Shown: positions 26,084-35,283, numbered from the stretch's first letter. The stretch is 64,000 nucleotides of DNA from Mucilaginibacter sp. SG564 (GCF_013149275.1 NZ_JABGNA010000007.1:1-64000), one strand, 5' to 3'. Program-made: numbers and translations. Notes: generated by a model from the sequence alone, not told the origin.

Positions 26084-28393
26084 CTACTTTTCAATCAATA
26101 CTTCGCCACCAGCTCCAATCACGTGCTCCCTGCTATAAACCACTACACTTACTTCTTTATCCGAAGCATTTTTGATCCGCACACCGTCCTTATTTACCTT
26201 AATATTCAGCAATGCTCCTCGGAAACCGATATGGAACGAAAATGAAGTCCATTTTGTGGGAATAAACGGTTGGAACGATAGCCTGCCATCGCGCACACGC
26301 ATACCTCCAAGACCTTCCACTACCGACATCCAGGTGCCAGCCATCGAGGTGATGTGGCAGCCGTCCTCCGTATCATTATTATAATTGTCCAGATCCAGGC
26401 GGGCGGTGCGCAGGTAAAACTGATAAGCGCGGTCTTCGTCGCCCAGTTTAGCGGCTAATATAGCGTGCACACAAGGCGATAGCGACGACTCATGAACGGT
26501 GCGCGGCTCATAAAAATCAAAATTGCGGCGGATGGTTTCCAGATCGTACCTATCCTCAAAAAAGTAGATACCCTGCAGCACATCGGCCTGTTTGATATAG
26601 CACGACCGCAGGATCCTGTCCCAACTCCATTTCTGGTTCAACGGACGGTCGGCCGCGGGCAGGTCTTTTACCAGGATCTGCTCTTTGTCCAGATAGCCGT
26701 CTTGCTGTAAAAACACCTGCTGCTTTTCGTCGTAGCCATAGTACATCTTTTCGATGATGTGCCTATACCGCGATGTTTCGGTGGCTTCGTCGAAGCTTAT
26801 CCTGGCTGCCAGGGCATCGTATTTAGCTTTATCTGTAGCTTTTACTTTTCCAATAACTTCTATAGCATATCCCATGCACCAGGTTGCCATGGTGCTGGTG
26901 TACCAGTTGTTATTGATGTTATTTTCGTACTCATTTGGCCCGGTTACGCCCAGCATTACATATTGCTCTTTAGCCTGCGACCAGCTTACCCTTTGCGACC
27001 AGAAACGAGAAATAGCAATCAAGACCTCTAACCCATAATCGGTTAAATAGGCCTCATCGCCGGTATAGCGCACATAGTTAAAAATGGCGTAAGCGATGGC
27101 CCCGTTACGATGGATCTCCTCAAAGGTGATCTCCCATTCATTATGGCATTCAGTACCATCCATGGTTACCATCGGATACAGGGCAGCACCGTTTTTGAAA
27201 CCGAGCAAGGCAGCATTTTCAATGGCTTTACCCAGTTGTTTGTACCGGTATAGCAGCAAATTGCGGGTTACTTTCTGATCGGCGGTGGCCAGGTAAAAAG
27301 GTACGCAGTAAGCCTCGGTATCCCAATAGGTGGAGCCGCCGTACTTTTCGCCGGTAAAACCTTTAGGACCGATGTTCAGGCGATCGTCCTCGCCGGTATA
27401 GGTTTGGTTCAGTTGGAATATATTGAAGCGGATAGCCTGCTGTGCGGATACATCGCCCTCAATAATAATATCATTATGTTCCCATTTTTGGGCCCAGGCA
27501 GCAGCTTGTTCGGCCAGTAGAGTATCAAAACCTTTGGCGGTAATCCGGTTAAGGATATTGTTCAAATGAGCTACCAGGTTTTCGGGTTTATGATTTTGGG
27601 AGGACAAGTTAGCCACGTATTTTATTAAGCTGATACTTTGCCCCTGCTGTGCTTGTACGGTTATAGCCGAAGCCACATATTTTTCTTTGGCGATGGTTTC
27701 TGCATTGACCGGTACTTGCTGGCCGTTTTGCAACAGACTAAATTTCATCCCCGTAGCTACCTCAAAACCCGTTTTTTTGGTACGCATCACTACATAGCCG
27801 CCATCAGGCTGGTTGGCTTTGCCTATCTCGTCCCAGAACTTTTCGTCGTAGTTGGAGTCTTTGTTTACCACATCACCATCGATGGCGGGTGTCAGCGTAA
27901 TGGTTCCGCCGAAGTTTACCGGGGTGATGGTATATTTTATAGCGGCAGCCTCATCATCAACCATACTGCAAAAGCGGATGGCTTCTACCTTTACCTCTTT
28001 GCCGCCCGCTGTTTTGGCTGTGAAATTTCTTTTGAGGAAGCCTTCTTTCATATTAAGTTCCCGGCGAAAGCTGCTTACATCGCATTTAGCCAGGTCGAGC
28101 TGTTCGCCGTCCAGGCTGATGTCGATGATCGTCCAGTTGGCGGCGTTGAGTACTTTGGCAAAGTATTCGGGATAACCATTCTTCCACCAGCCTACGCGGG
28201 TTTTATCGGGATAATAAACCCCGGCCACATAGTTCCCTAATAACGATTGCCCGCTGTAGGCCTCCTCAAAATTGGCGCGCTGGCCCATGCGGCCATTGCC
28301 CAGGCTAAATATACTCTCCGATATTTGATGATGATGCGGATCGAAGCCTTCTTCGATAATGCTCCAGGCGTCGGGTTTTATGTAGTTTTTCAT
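26084..28393 (-). CDS. Glycoside hydrolase family 65 phosphorylase, probably maltose phosphorylase
   Basis: The 769-residue protein has the GH65 N-terminal beta-sandwich (residues 1-260), linker and alpha/alpha barrel (about 310-700). The substrate-binding segment GEKYGGSTYWDTEAY (348-362) and the general acid Glu488 in VTGPNEYE are present, followed by NNWYTS. GH65 enzymes split an alpha-linked glucosyl disaccharide with phosphate to give beta-glucose-1-phosphate. The adjacent upstream gene encodes beta-phosphoglucomutase, which uses exactly that product, so phosphorolysis of maltose is the best guess; trehalose or kojibiose phosphorylase remain possible. It has no signal peptide and is cytoplasmic. 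Confidence 0.9.
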   Translation of the reverse strand: MKNYIKPDAWSIIEEGFDPHHHQISESIFSLGNGRMGQRANFEEAYSGQSLLGNYVAGVYYPDKTRVGWWKNGYPEYFAKVLNAANWTIIDISLDGEQLDLAKCDVSSFRRELNMKEGFLKRNFTAKTAGGKEVKVEAIRFCSMVDDEAAAIKYTITPVNFGGTITLTPAIDGDVVNKDSNYDEKFWDEIGKANQPDGGYVVMRTKKTGFEVATGMKFSLLQNGQQVPVNAETIAKEKYVASAITVQAQQGQSISLIKYVANLSSQNHKPENLVAHLNNILNRITAKGFDTLLAEQAAAWAQKWEHNDIIIEGDVSAQQAIRFNIFQLNQTYTGEDDRLNIGPKGFTGEKYGGSTYWDTEAYCVPFYLATADQKVTRNLLLYRYKQLGKAIENAALLGFKNGAALYPMVTMDGTECHNEWEITFEEIHRNGAIAYAIFNYVRYTGDEAYLTDYGLEVLIAISRFWSQRVSWSQAKEQYVMLGVTGPNEYENNINNNWYTSTMATWCMGYAIEVIGKVKATDKAKYDALAARISFDEATETSRYRHIIEKMYYGYDEKQQVFLQQDGYLDKEQILVKDLPAADRPLNQKWSWDRILRSCYIKQADVLQGIYFFEDRYDLETIRRNFDFYEPRTVHESSLSPCVHAILAAKLGDEDRAYQFYLRTARLDLDNYNNDTEDGCHITSMAGTWMSVVEGLGGMRVRDGRLSFQPFIPTKWTSFSFHIGFRGALLNIKVNKDGVRIKNASDKEVSVVVYSREHVIGAGGEVLIEK

Positions 28394-28412
28394 TTGTTGC
28401 GATTTTCACAAA

Positions 28413-28499
28413 CGTCATTGCTGTAAGGTACTAAGCAATCTCTATACTAAACAGGGCGAACCTACTTATGTAGAGATTGCTTAGTACCTCGCAATGACG
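28413..28499. repeat. GTCATTGC palindrome, copy 3
   Basis: GGTACTAAGCAATCTCTA (28427-28444) pairs perfectly with TAGAGATTGCTTAGTACC (28471-28488), with CGTCATTGC/GCAATGACG at the outer edges. Compared with copy 1, both sides of one base pair have changed (CGA to CTA opposite TCG to TAG), so the stem is preserved. It fills most of the spacer between pgmB and the GH65 gene. Confidence 0.9.
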
Positions 28500-28507
28500 C
28501 TTTTTTA

Positions 28508-29149
28508 TTATAATTTGTCCAGAGTCATCTCGTTAAGCCCACTCACCACCAAATCTGCTTCGTGCAGCACCTTCGGGTCGCCTATGCCAATGGCTTTCAT
28601 CCCGCCTGCTTTGGCAGCCTCTACACCGGCAATGGCATCCTCAAATACTACACAATATTGTGGCTCGATGCCCAGCGCTTCTGCTCCTTTTAAAAATACC
28701 TCCGGATCGGGCTTGGCTTTGGTTACTTTATTACCGTCGATAATAGCATCAAACAGGTTTACTATCTTTAGCTTTTCCAAAATGGTCATGGAGTTTTTAC
28801 TGGCCGACCCAAGAGCGGTTTTGATACCTGCGTCGCGGCAGCTTTGCACAAACTCGCGTGCGCCGGGCAATATCTCGTCGGTGGTCATCTGATTGATCAT
28901 TTCCACATACCAGGCATTCTTTTGCTCGGCTAACTGTTCCTTTTCGGCATCGGTTTTTGTTATCCCTCCGGCTTCCAGCACAATCTCCAATGATCGCATC
29001 CGGCTTACGCCTTTTAACTGTTCGTTCTGTTCTTCGCTAAAATCAAAACCCAGGGAGTTGGCCAGGCGCCGCCAGGCTTTATAATGGTATATGGCTGTAT
29101 CTACAATCACACCGTCAAGATCAAAAATACAGGCTTTAATGTTGTTCAT
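28508..29149 (-). CDS. pgmB: Beta-phosphoglucomutase
   Basis: The 213-residue HAD-superfamily enzyme converts beta-glucose-1-phosphate to glucose-6-phosphate. The motif FDLDGVIVDTA places the phospho-accepting Asp10 and the acid/base Asp12. A helical cap with the substrate-binding LKGVSRMRSLE follows, then motif II (LGSASKN), Lys in KVTKAKPDP, and the metal motif FEDAIAGVEAAKAGG. It lies immediately upstream of the GH65 phosphorylase that makes its substrate, separated only by a palindromic element, so the two form a maltose-type phosphorolysis pathway leading directly into glycolysis. Confidence 0.95.
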   Translation of the reverse strand: MNNIKACIFDLDGVIVDTAIYHYKAWRRLANSLGFDFSEEQNEQLKGVSRMRSLEIVLEAGGITKTDAEKEQLAEQKNAWYVEMINQMTTDEILPGAREFVQSCRDAGIKTALGSASKNSMTILEKLKIVNLFDAIIDGNKVTKAKPDPEVFLKGAEALGIEPQYCVVFEDAIAGVEAAKAGGMKAIGIGDPKVLHEADLVVSGLNEMTLDKL

Positions 29150-29357
29150 TTTATACTGTGTATGTGGACCCTAAAGTATTGTTTTTGAATTGCGGGAGCA
29201 AAGATTTTTGGAGAAATGACAAAAGAAAAAATCCTTGCTCCTTGCTCCAAAAGCCCCAAAATCCATTCTCTTCTACCTTCTTTGCCATATGTTAATAAAA
29301 AAACCAAGCGCTTTATTTGGATTAATTATAAATAATAATAATCTTTGTGGCCGAGAT

Positions 29358-29720
29358 ATGATTACCACCACTACAACAACTACGCACTGGACAGATGTTT
29401 TTAAAACATCGGCAGGAGCTATTTACCAATGCGACACCGAGCGCTGCTGGTATGTTGATTTTGGGGGTAAGGTGGCCAAATTCGACTATCGCTGCCTGTT
29501 AAAGCTGCGCAAGTCCGTTTATCATATCGATATTGAGCAAGCCCTGCTTAATACCACCAAAGATCCGGATGTGGAGATCATTTTCATCTGCGCCTGCGAT
29601 CATTGCTATGTACTTTCTTTACTACAGATCATCGCGCTGAAAGAATTATTGGAAGGTACTTTTGTCATGCTTGAGTTAAATCATATTCTGCATGAACGTC
29701 TCTGTAGCATAGCTAGTTAA
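29358..29720 (+). CDS. Conserved hypothetical protein with Cys pair
   Basis: From the ATG at 29358 this is a 120-residue protein starting MITTTTTTTHWTDVFKTSAG. It has Cys residues in YQCDTERCWYVDF and FICACDHCYVLS, which could bind metal. A longer frame begins upstream, but the sequence ahead of 29358 looks like promoter (AATCTTTG at about 29339-29347), so the shorter form is chosen. I recall similar short Bacteroidota proteins of unknown function. It precedes the ferritin gene by 110 bases on the same strand, so a link to iron handling is possible but unproven. Confidence 0.65.
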   Translation: MITTTTTTTHWTDVFKTSAGAIYQCDTERCWYVDFGGKVAKFDYRCLLKLRKSVYHIDIEQALLNTTKDPDVEIIFICACDHCYVLSLLQIIALKELLEGTFVMLELNHILHERLCSIAS

Positions 29721-29830
29721 CTATTTAGACTAATACTAAATTCATATTATTTTTAAATTATAGTTATATTAACTTATAGCACTATTATTGCATCATCATA
29801 CCTGCAACAAGTTATTAATTTAATAAAACT

Positions 29831-30361
29831 ATGAAAGATCTACTCCGCATAAAAAGCCTCATTTCAACAGAAATTGAAGGTCTTTTAAACCAACAAGTAA
29901 AAAAAGAAGCCCTGTCTTCATCTATATATTTATCAATGGCTTCATGGTGTAACCGTAATGGTTATGATTTCTCTTCTGATTACTTCTTTAAACAAGCCGA
30001 AGAGGAAAGACACCACCAGTTAAAATTTTACAAATATATCCTGGATATGGGCGGCAATGCTATATCTCCGGAAGTTACCGGCATTAAACAGGAGTATAAC
30101 TCTTTCCGCGAAGTGTTTGAAGAAGCTTTGGATCAGGAGATCAGCGTTACACAATCTATCAAAAACATTTATGCCCGTTGCATGAAAGAGCAGGATTTTG
30201 TGACTATGGAGTTCCTGAACTGGTTCCTGAAAGAACAACGTGAAGAAGAATACAAAGCCCGTCGTGCCCTTGAACTGTTCGAAGTTATCGGCGAAGAAGG
30301 TACCGGCAGATGGCAGATCGACAAACACGTTGGTCAGATCAAATACGATAGCGAGGCGTAA
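29831..30361 (+). CDS. ftnA: Non-haem ferritin
   Basis: The 176-residue four-helix protein has the ferroxidase residues of bacterial ferritin: Glu17-region SLISTEIEGLLN, the EEERHHQLKFYKYI motif (Glu and His ligands), the later EALDQEISVTQSI and the final WFLKEQREEE helix. It stores iron as ferric mineral in a 24-subunit cytoplasmic shell. It lacks the haem-binding Met arrangement of bacterioferritin as far as I can judge. It is followed by a strong hairpin terminator. An iron-responsive operator could not be recognised upstream. Confidence 0.93.
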   Translation: MKDLLRIKSLISTEIEGLLNQQVKKEALSSSIYLSMASWCNRNGYDFSSDYFFKQAEEERHHQLKFYKYILDMGGNAISPEVTGIKQEYNSFREVFEEALDQEISVTQSIKNIYARCMKEQDFVTMEFLNWFLKEQREEEYKARRALELFEVIGEEGTGRWQIDKHVGQIKYDSEA

Positions 30362-30486
30362 ACCCCTCCCAACCCTCCCCATCCCGATAGTTATCGGGAG
30401 AGAGGGCTATAAAAAAGGTCCTTTTGCGCTGGCAAAAGGACCTTTTTATTTTCAGAAGTCTCCCTTCGGGGAGATTTAGAGGGGTC
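30361..30486. repeat. Pyrimidine/purine-rich intergenic element around a terminator
   Basis: ACCCCTCCCAA at the left end pairs loosely with TTAGAGGGGT at the right end. An inner hairpin CCCGATAGTTATCGGG lies at 30383-30398, and CTCCCTTCGGGGAG at about 30463-30476. It contains the bidirectional terminator at 30412-30447 and lies between the convergent ferritin and 2Fe-2S genes. It resembles the CTCTCCAAAGGAGAG element found inside the GH8 gene. Confidence 0.6.
30412..30447. terminator. Bidirectional terminator after ferritin
   Basis: AAAAAGGTCCTTTTGC and GCAAAAGGACCTTTTT pair perfectly over 16 bases around GCTG, with A and T runs at both ends. Confidence 0.9.
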
Positions 30487-30742
30487 ATATCAGATCCATC
30501 AATTTCAACACATCCTTAGGGTGATATTCCTTTAGCCAGGTATTACCCGGTTGGATACTGCATACGGGCGCGTACTTGCACCTGTCGGTACATTCTGTTT
30601 CTATCACTTCTATTTCTTCGGGGCCATGATGATGTTTGGCGTATGCTTTAGCCAGTTTATACATATCCTTGCCTCCTCTCTTTCCGCATTTGCTACCAAC
30701 GCATACATACAGTACTTTGTCTGGTATGGTAAATTTGCCCAT
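30485..30742 (-). CDS. Small 2Fe-2S ferredoxin-like protein (thioredoxin-like fold)
   Basis: From the ATG at 30742 this is an 85-residue protein with four Cys in the order CVGSKCGKRGGK (two) and ECTDRCKYAPVC (three, of which two or three are ligands). This is the thioredoxin-like 2Fe-2S pattern seen in shethna-type ferredoxins and NuoE C-termini. It probably carries one cluster for electron transfer or sensing in the cytoplasm. An upstream ATG at 30790 would add an unlikely Cys-rich leader. It is convergent with ferritin, consistent with but not proof of an iron theme. Confidence 0.75.
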   Translation of the reverse strand: MGKFTIPDKVLYVCVGSKCGKRGGKDMYKLAKAYAKHHHGPEEIEVIETECTDRCKYAPVCSIQPGNTWLKEYHPKDVLKLMDLI

Positions 30743-30817
30743 CAGGATACTTAATTTAGTGTTAACATTAACACAACAAAGATAAAACAATAAAGTTCCA
30801 TTTATGTAACCGGAAGC

Positions 30818-31423
30818 CTATTGAAAGTTTTTTATATAAACAGCAAGTGGCTCAAGACCAACCTCCTGACGAAGTTTATCAACCCCTTTAGGGTCTTTTA
30901 ATCGAAATGGTGAATACTTCCCGGTTTTAGTATTCCGCGACAGTTGCGTACCATAAATTTGCTTTTGATTTTTGTTAACCAGGATACGATCGGTTAGATA
31001 AGCATATTTCTCTTTGCTGGCATTATTTTTAACCATCTGCCGCTTCATCAAAGCTAATACCTGCTCCTGGAAAGGTATATCATCATCACAGTGCTGAATA
31101 ACGGCCCAAAAGCTATCGCTCGAACTGCCAACCATGTCATAACCCGGGTAACCGTACTTTTTGATGATAGCTTTTGCTTTCAGTTCGTTAATACGATCGG
31201 CTTCCGTCCATTTACTTTGGATAGTTTCATCGCTGTAGGCCGATTTTTCTTTCCGGTACTTTTTAGTAAATTCTATACGCCAAAACTGATCGGTTTTAAA
31301 CATGGAGTCGATCTGTGTTGTTAATGCAACATTTTGTTTAACAACCTGTGCAGAGGGCGTTATTGCGAGATATCCGCAGAGGAGTGCGATAATGAGCAGT
31401 GTTTTGATAACTAATATTCTCAT
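30818..31423 (-). CDS. Exported DUF6624-like protein
   Basis: The 201-residue protein has a signal peptide (TLLIIALLCGYLAITPSA). Its mature part has the sequence texture I associate with the DUF6624 family: KAIIKKYGYPGYDMVG, FWAVIQHCDDD, YLTDRILVNKNQKQIYGTQ and a C-terminal VDKLRQEVGLEPLAVYI. The conserved His, Asp, Arg and Gln residues hint at an enzyme, but no reaction is known. It is monocistronic, divergent from the nuclease lipoprotein gene. Confidence 0.7.
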   Translation of the reverse strand: MRILVIKTLLIIALLCGYLAITPSAQVVKQNVALTTQIDSMFKTDQFWRIEFTKKYRKEKSAYSDETIQSKWTEADRINELKAKAIIKKYGYPGYDMVGSSSDSFWAVIQHCDDDIPFQEQVLALMKRQMVKNNASKEKYAYLTDRILVNKNQKQIYGTQLSRNTKTGKYSPFRLKDPKGVDKLRQEVGLEPLAVYIKNFQ

Positions 31424-31591
31424 GGGGTAATATTTTCATAGGGGCAATTAACAACTAAAGATATAGTTATTAATTCATTTATTCCAAATAAAAAAATCGA
31501 TGATCTGCCACGTATTTAAGACCCGGCTGGTAAGGCTTTTTTAAACGACATTGAAAACAAACAATCGCAAAAAAATCTGCACATTTGAAAA

Positions 31592-32140
31592 ATGTTCAAA
31601 AAGTGTCACGCCTGCCTTCTCATCTGCCTCTTCCTGCTATGGGGTTGTAATCCCAAACCCGCTAATCAATACAAAGTAGTTAAGATAAAAGACGGTGACA
31701 CACTGGGATTGCTGAGCAATGATAACCGGGAAATTACCGTTCGACTGGCCGAAATTGATTGTCCCGAAAAATCGCAGGCCTTTGGCAAAGCGGCCAAAAA
31801 ATTCACTTCCGATCTTTGTTTTGGTAAGGATGTTACCCTGATAGGTAATACTAAAGACCGTTACGGCCGTACGGTTGCCCTGGTCATTTTGCCCGATGGT
31901 ACCAATGTTAATTATCAGTTGGTAAAAAATGGTTTCGCCTGGCAATACAAAGCTTATTCGCAAAACGCCGAATTAGCCAGCCTGGAGCAAAATGCCCGCG
32001 AAAATAAGCTGGGCCTTTGGCAGGATGCCAATCCTACCCCACCCTGGGAATACCGTAAAGAAGGCCGTTCATCAGGCTACGATAATAATCCTTATAAAAA
32101 ACATTATAAGCGCAAACCAAAGCTTGAGGATGTATATTAA
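31592..32140 (+). CDS. Staphylococcal-nuclease-like lipoprotein (TNase)
   Basis: The 182-residue product has a lipoprotein signal (CLFLLWGC, Cys19) and an SNase OB-fold: VVKIKDGDTL binds calcium. The catalytic Arg is in VRLAEID, the Glu in DCPEKSQ, and the second Arg in DRYGRTVA. The ending NKLGLWQ is typical. It would cut DNA or RNA at the cell surface or in the periplasm. A charged tail (residues 150-182) follows the domain. A long palindromic element lies between it and the acylase gene downstream. Confidence 0.88.
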   Translation: MFKKCHACLLICLFLLWGCNPKPANQYKVVKIKDGDTLGLLSNDNREITVRLAEIDCPEKSQAFGKAAKKFTSDLCFGKDVTLIGNTKDRYGRTVALVILPDGTNVNYQLVKNGFAWQYKAYSQNAELASLEQNARENKLGLWQDANPTPPWEYRKEGRSSGYDNNPYKKHYKRKPKLEDVY

Positions 32141-32158
32141 AAATGTAACTTTATGTCC

Positions 32159-32292
32159 AGTATCAAGTAGCTAGTATCAAGTATCGAGACCGAATAATAC
32201 ATCGATATATCGTGATTTAGTTACCATCAGGATTTCAGAAAACGTAGCTATAACAAAGCAGTCTTGATACTTGATACTAGCTACCTGATACT
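32159..32292. repeat. TATCAAG-arm palindrome, copy 1
   Basis: A 32-base left arm (32159-32190, beginning AGTATCAAGTAGCTAGTATC) pairs with the right arm 32261-32292 with two mismatches. Each arm contains the unit AGTATCAAG twice. The 70-base centre is unrelated to the other copies. It fills the gap between the nuclease and acylase genes and ends eight bases before the acylase start codon. Confidence 0.9.
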
Positions 32293-32300
32293 AAAAACAT

Positions 32301-34739
32301 ATGAAGTTTACAAAAGCGTTTTTTTCCATCGCCTTTACCCTTGCGCTGATTTGGGCGCTGCAGCATAAATTTGGCACGGTACCGCCTCTTGGTGATTTTT
32401 TAAGTCCGGCTAATGGATTTTGGCAAAATGCCGAAAGTAAAAATATTTTACCGACCACCCATCTCATGCTGCCCGGCCTAACTGGTAAGGTAACCATTAA
32501 GTATGATGAGAACCGCATTCCACATATTTTTGCCGATAACGATCATGATCTGTACTATGCGCAGGGTTATATAACCGCTACGGAGCGCCTTTGGCAAATG
32601 GATATACAAACTCGCCAGGCGGCAGGAAGACTATCCGAAGTGGTAGGTCCCGCCGCATTGGAGATCGACCGTTACCACCGTCGCATGGGCATGGTTTACG
32701 GTGCCGAAAAAACTTTGAAAGCGATGATGAGCGAGCCGGTTGTTCGCCAGATGATATTGGCCTATACCGATGGTATTAATGCCTACATCCATCGCCTGCA
32801 CCCGCGTCAGTATCCCATCGAATTTAAAATGCTGGATTACGCGCCAGAAGACTGGAAGCCTATCAACTGCGCGTTCCTGCTTAAACTCATGAGCGAAACC
32901 CTGGCCGGCGGCTCCAACGAGTTTGCCATGACCAATATCTTAAGGCGTTTTGGTGCTAAAACCACCAACGACCTGTTTCCGGATTATCCCATGCACGAGG
33001 ATCCCATCATCCCCGTGGGTACCAAATGGGATTTTAAACCACTGCCTATCCCTCATCCATCGGCCAACTTTTTGGGCTTGATGAACGATAGTGTTAAACG
33101 CGCGGTAAAAGAAGAAGGGATTGGCAGTAATAACTGGGCTGTATCTGGCAGTAAAACGGCCAATGGCTACCCTATTTTAGCTAACGACCCTCACCTCGAT
33201 CTTACTTTCCCCTCTATATGGTACCAGATACAGCTTACATCCCCAACTGTTAATGTTTATGGGGTATCCTTACCAGGCTCACCCGCCGTTATACTGGGCT
33301 TTAACAACAATATTAGCTGGGGTATTACCAATGTTGATGCCGATGTGCTGGATTGGTACCAGGTAAAGTTCAGGGATAATAAAAAAGAAGAGTATTGGTA
33401 CAACAACCAATGGAACAAAACCAACAGGCGTGTAGAGGTGATCAACATTCGCGGCCAGGAGCCTTTGTATGATACGGTGATCTATACCCATCACGGCCCG
33501 GTGGTTTATGAAGATAAAACCAAGAAAACAGAAGGCTCGCATGATTTTGTACCCGTGGGTGACGCTTTGCGGTGGATTGCGCATGATGAATCGGACGAGC
33601 TGATGACCATGTACATTTTAAACCGCGGTAAAAATTATGCCGACTATCGTAAGGCGCTTACTTATTTCAATGCCCCGGCATCCAACTTTGTATTTGCCAG
33701 TAAGGATAATGATATTGCGATCACCCCCAATGGTAAATACCCTTTAAAGTATCGCGATCAGGGTAAATTTATACTGGATGGTACCGACCCTGCCGACGAC
33801 TGGCACGGCTGGATTCCTTTTGACCAGAACCCCACAGTTAAAAACCCGCCGCGTGGCTTTGTAAGTTCGGCCAATCAATCATCAACAGACCCTACTTATC
33901 CATATTATATCAACTGGTCGTTTGCACCTTATGAGCGTGGTAAACGGATAAATGACAGGCTCAGCGTTATGCAAAAAGCTACGGTTGATAGTATGCGGAT
34001 CCTGCAAACCGATACCTATAGCATCCGTGCACAGGATATTTTACCAACCATGTTAAAATACGTCGACGCCTCCAAACTGGATCAACCCCAATTAACAGCG
34101 CTCGGCATTGCAAAAACTTGGAATAAAGATTTCGCGGCTAATTCAGTCGGGGCAACCATACTTGGTAACTGGTGGGCCAAATTGTATAACATGATCTGGA
34201 GTGATGAATTTGCAGCGAAGGATCTGCAGGAAAACTATCCATCAGTTGACAGAACGGAGCAACTCTTATTAAAAGAACCCAATTCCAAATGGTTCGATGA
34301 TATTCGCACACCGGCCAAAGAAACCTGTACCGATATAGTGACCCAAGCCTTCAAAACCGCTATCGATGATTTAACAAAGCAATACGGTAAACCTGGCAAA
34401 AGCTGGCAATGGGGCTCGGTAAAAAAGATGGAGATAGTGCATCTTACCCGCCAGGAGGCATTTAGCTCAGGTAATTTTGCTACAGGCGGTACCGGTTCAA
34501 CGGTAAACGCGTTAACCGGCGGGCACGGCCCATCATGGCGCATGGTGGTACAAATGGGACCAACAGTAAAAGGTTACGGTATTTTGCCTGGCGGCGAATC
34601 GGGCAACCCAGGCAGTTTTTTTTATGATGATATGTTAAAAACCTGGCAAAAAGGCGAACTGAAGGAACTGCTGTTCCTGCAATCGCCCGATGAAATGTCA
34701 AACCGTATTAAAACAACATTAACAATAGGCAGTAAATAA
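32301..34739 (+). CDS. Penicillin acylase-family Ntn hydrolase
   Basis: The 812-residue protein has an N-terminal export/anchor helix (AFFSIAFTLALIWAL) and the alpha-chain region up to residue 275. The autocleavage site Gly275-Ser276 lies in GIGSNNWAVSG. Ser276 becomes the N-terminal nucleophile of the beta chain. NDPHLDL and the later SSANQSS segment match oxyanion-site regions of the family. Members cleave amides of penicillins, acyl-homoserine lactones or other acylated amines in the periplasm. The natural substrate is unknown; quorum-signal degradation is one option. Only nine bases separate the start from the upstream palindrome, so the promoter is either inside that element or further upstream. 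Confidence 0.88.
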   Translation: MKFTKAFFSIAFTLALIWALQHKFGTVPPLGDFLSPANGFWQNAESKNILPTTHLMLPGLTGKVTIKYDENRIPHIFADNDHDLYYAQGYITATERLWQMDIQTRQAAGRLSEVVGPAALEIDRYHRRMGMVYGAEKTLKAMMSEPVVRQMILAYTDGINAYIHRLHPRQYPIEFKMLDYAPEDWKPINCAFLLKLMSETLAGGSNEFAMTNILRRFGAKTTNDLFPDYPMHEDPIIPVGTKWDFKPLPIPHPSANFLGLMNDSVKRAVKEEGIGSNNWAVSGSKTANGYPILANDPHLDLTFPSIWYQIQLTSPTVNVYGVSLPGSPAVILGFNNNISWGITNVDADVLDWYQVKFRDNKKEEYWYNNQWNKTNRRVEVINIRGQEPLYDTVIYTHHGPVVYEDKTKKTEGSHDFVPVGDALRWIAHDESDELMTMYILNRGKNYADYRKALTYFNAPASNFVFASKDNDIAITPNGKYPLKYRDQGKFILDGTDPADDWHGWIPFDQNPTVKNPPRGFVSSANQSSTDPTYPYYINWSFAPYERGKRINDRLSVMQKATVDSMRILQTDTYSIRAQDILPTMLKYVDASKLDQPQLTALGIAKTWNKDFAANSVGATILGNWWAKLYNMIWSDEFAAKDLQENYPSVDRTEQLLLKEPNSKWFDDIRTPAKETCTDIVTQAFKTAIDDLTKQYGKPGKSWQWGSVKKMEIVHLTRQEAFSSGNFATGGTGSTVNALTGGHGPSWRMVVQMGPTVKGYGILPGGESGNPGSFFYDDMLKTWQKGELKELLFLQSPDEMSNRIKTTLTIGSK

Positions 34740-34743
34740 ATTT

Positions 34744-34833
34744 AGTATCAAGTAGCTAGTATCAAGTATCACGACATCAGCATTTTTTCGTAATTTCAAA
34801 AATCTTGATACTTGATACTATCTACTTGATACT
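34744..34833. repeat. TATCAAG-arm palindrome, copy 2
   Basis: The left arm begins AGTATCAAGTAGCTAGTATC (34744) and the right arm ends TACTTGATACT (34833). The arms pair over about 30 bases with few mismatches and enclose a 28-base centre. It lies five bases after the acylase stop and 17 bases before the next start, on the same strand. Confidence 0.9.
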
Positions 34834-34850
34834 CTAAAGAAAATAAGATC

Positions 34851-35189
34851 ATGTTATTCCTCATCATACTCATACTATCATTTGCAAGCGGTTTCTTTTT
34901 ACCCTGGTGGGTAGTGGCGATAGCGGCATTTTCGGCCGCTTTCTTTATCGGCAAAACATCGGGCCAGGCATTTTGGTCGGGCTTTTTATCGGTATTTATC
35001 GTGTGGATAGTATTAGCTCTGTTTAAAAGTATCCCGAATGATCATATACTGGCCAAAAAGATAGCCGTATTGTTTCATCTACCGGGCTGGGGTTATTTGC
35101 TGGTGATCACCGGGATAATCGGCGGCCTGGTAAGCGGCTTCGCGGCGCTCTCGGGTGTATTGCTACAAAAGGCCTTCGGAAAAGAATAG
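34851..35189 (+). CDS. Small integral membrane protein
   Basis: The 112-residue protein has three to four hydrophobic segments (LFLIILILSFASGFFLPWW, AFSAAFFIGK, SGFLSVFIVWIVLALF and GYLLVITGIIGGLVSGF), with few charged residues. No enzyme motif is visible. It is on the same strand as the acylase, separated only by a palindromic element, so it may be co-transcribed with it. Confidence 0.7.
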   Translation: MLFLIILILSFASGFFLPWWVVAIAAFSAAFFIGKTSGQAFWSGFLSVFIVWIVLALFKSIPNDHILAKKIAVLFHLPGWGYLLVITGIIGGLVSGFAALSGVLLQKAFGKE

Positions 35190-35283
35190 GCACCAATTAC
35201 ACGAATGGCTTCGAATTAACACAAACAAAAATTGAACTATTCAATTCGTGTAATTCGAAGCCACTCGTATGTAATTAGTGCCT
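35188..35283. repeat. Long palindrome with GGCTTCGAATT arms
   Basis: AGGCACCAATTACACGAATG at the left pairs with the complementary right end CTCGTATGTAATTAGTGCCT, and GGCTTCGAATTA pairs with TAATTCGAAGCC. The 96-base element is a near-complete inverted repeat with a short AT-rich centre. It fills the gap between convergent genes and overlaps the last two bases of the small membrane-protein gene. Confidence 0.85.
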
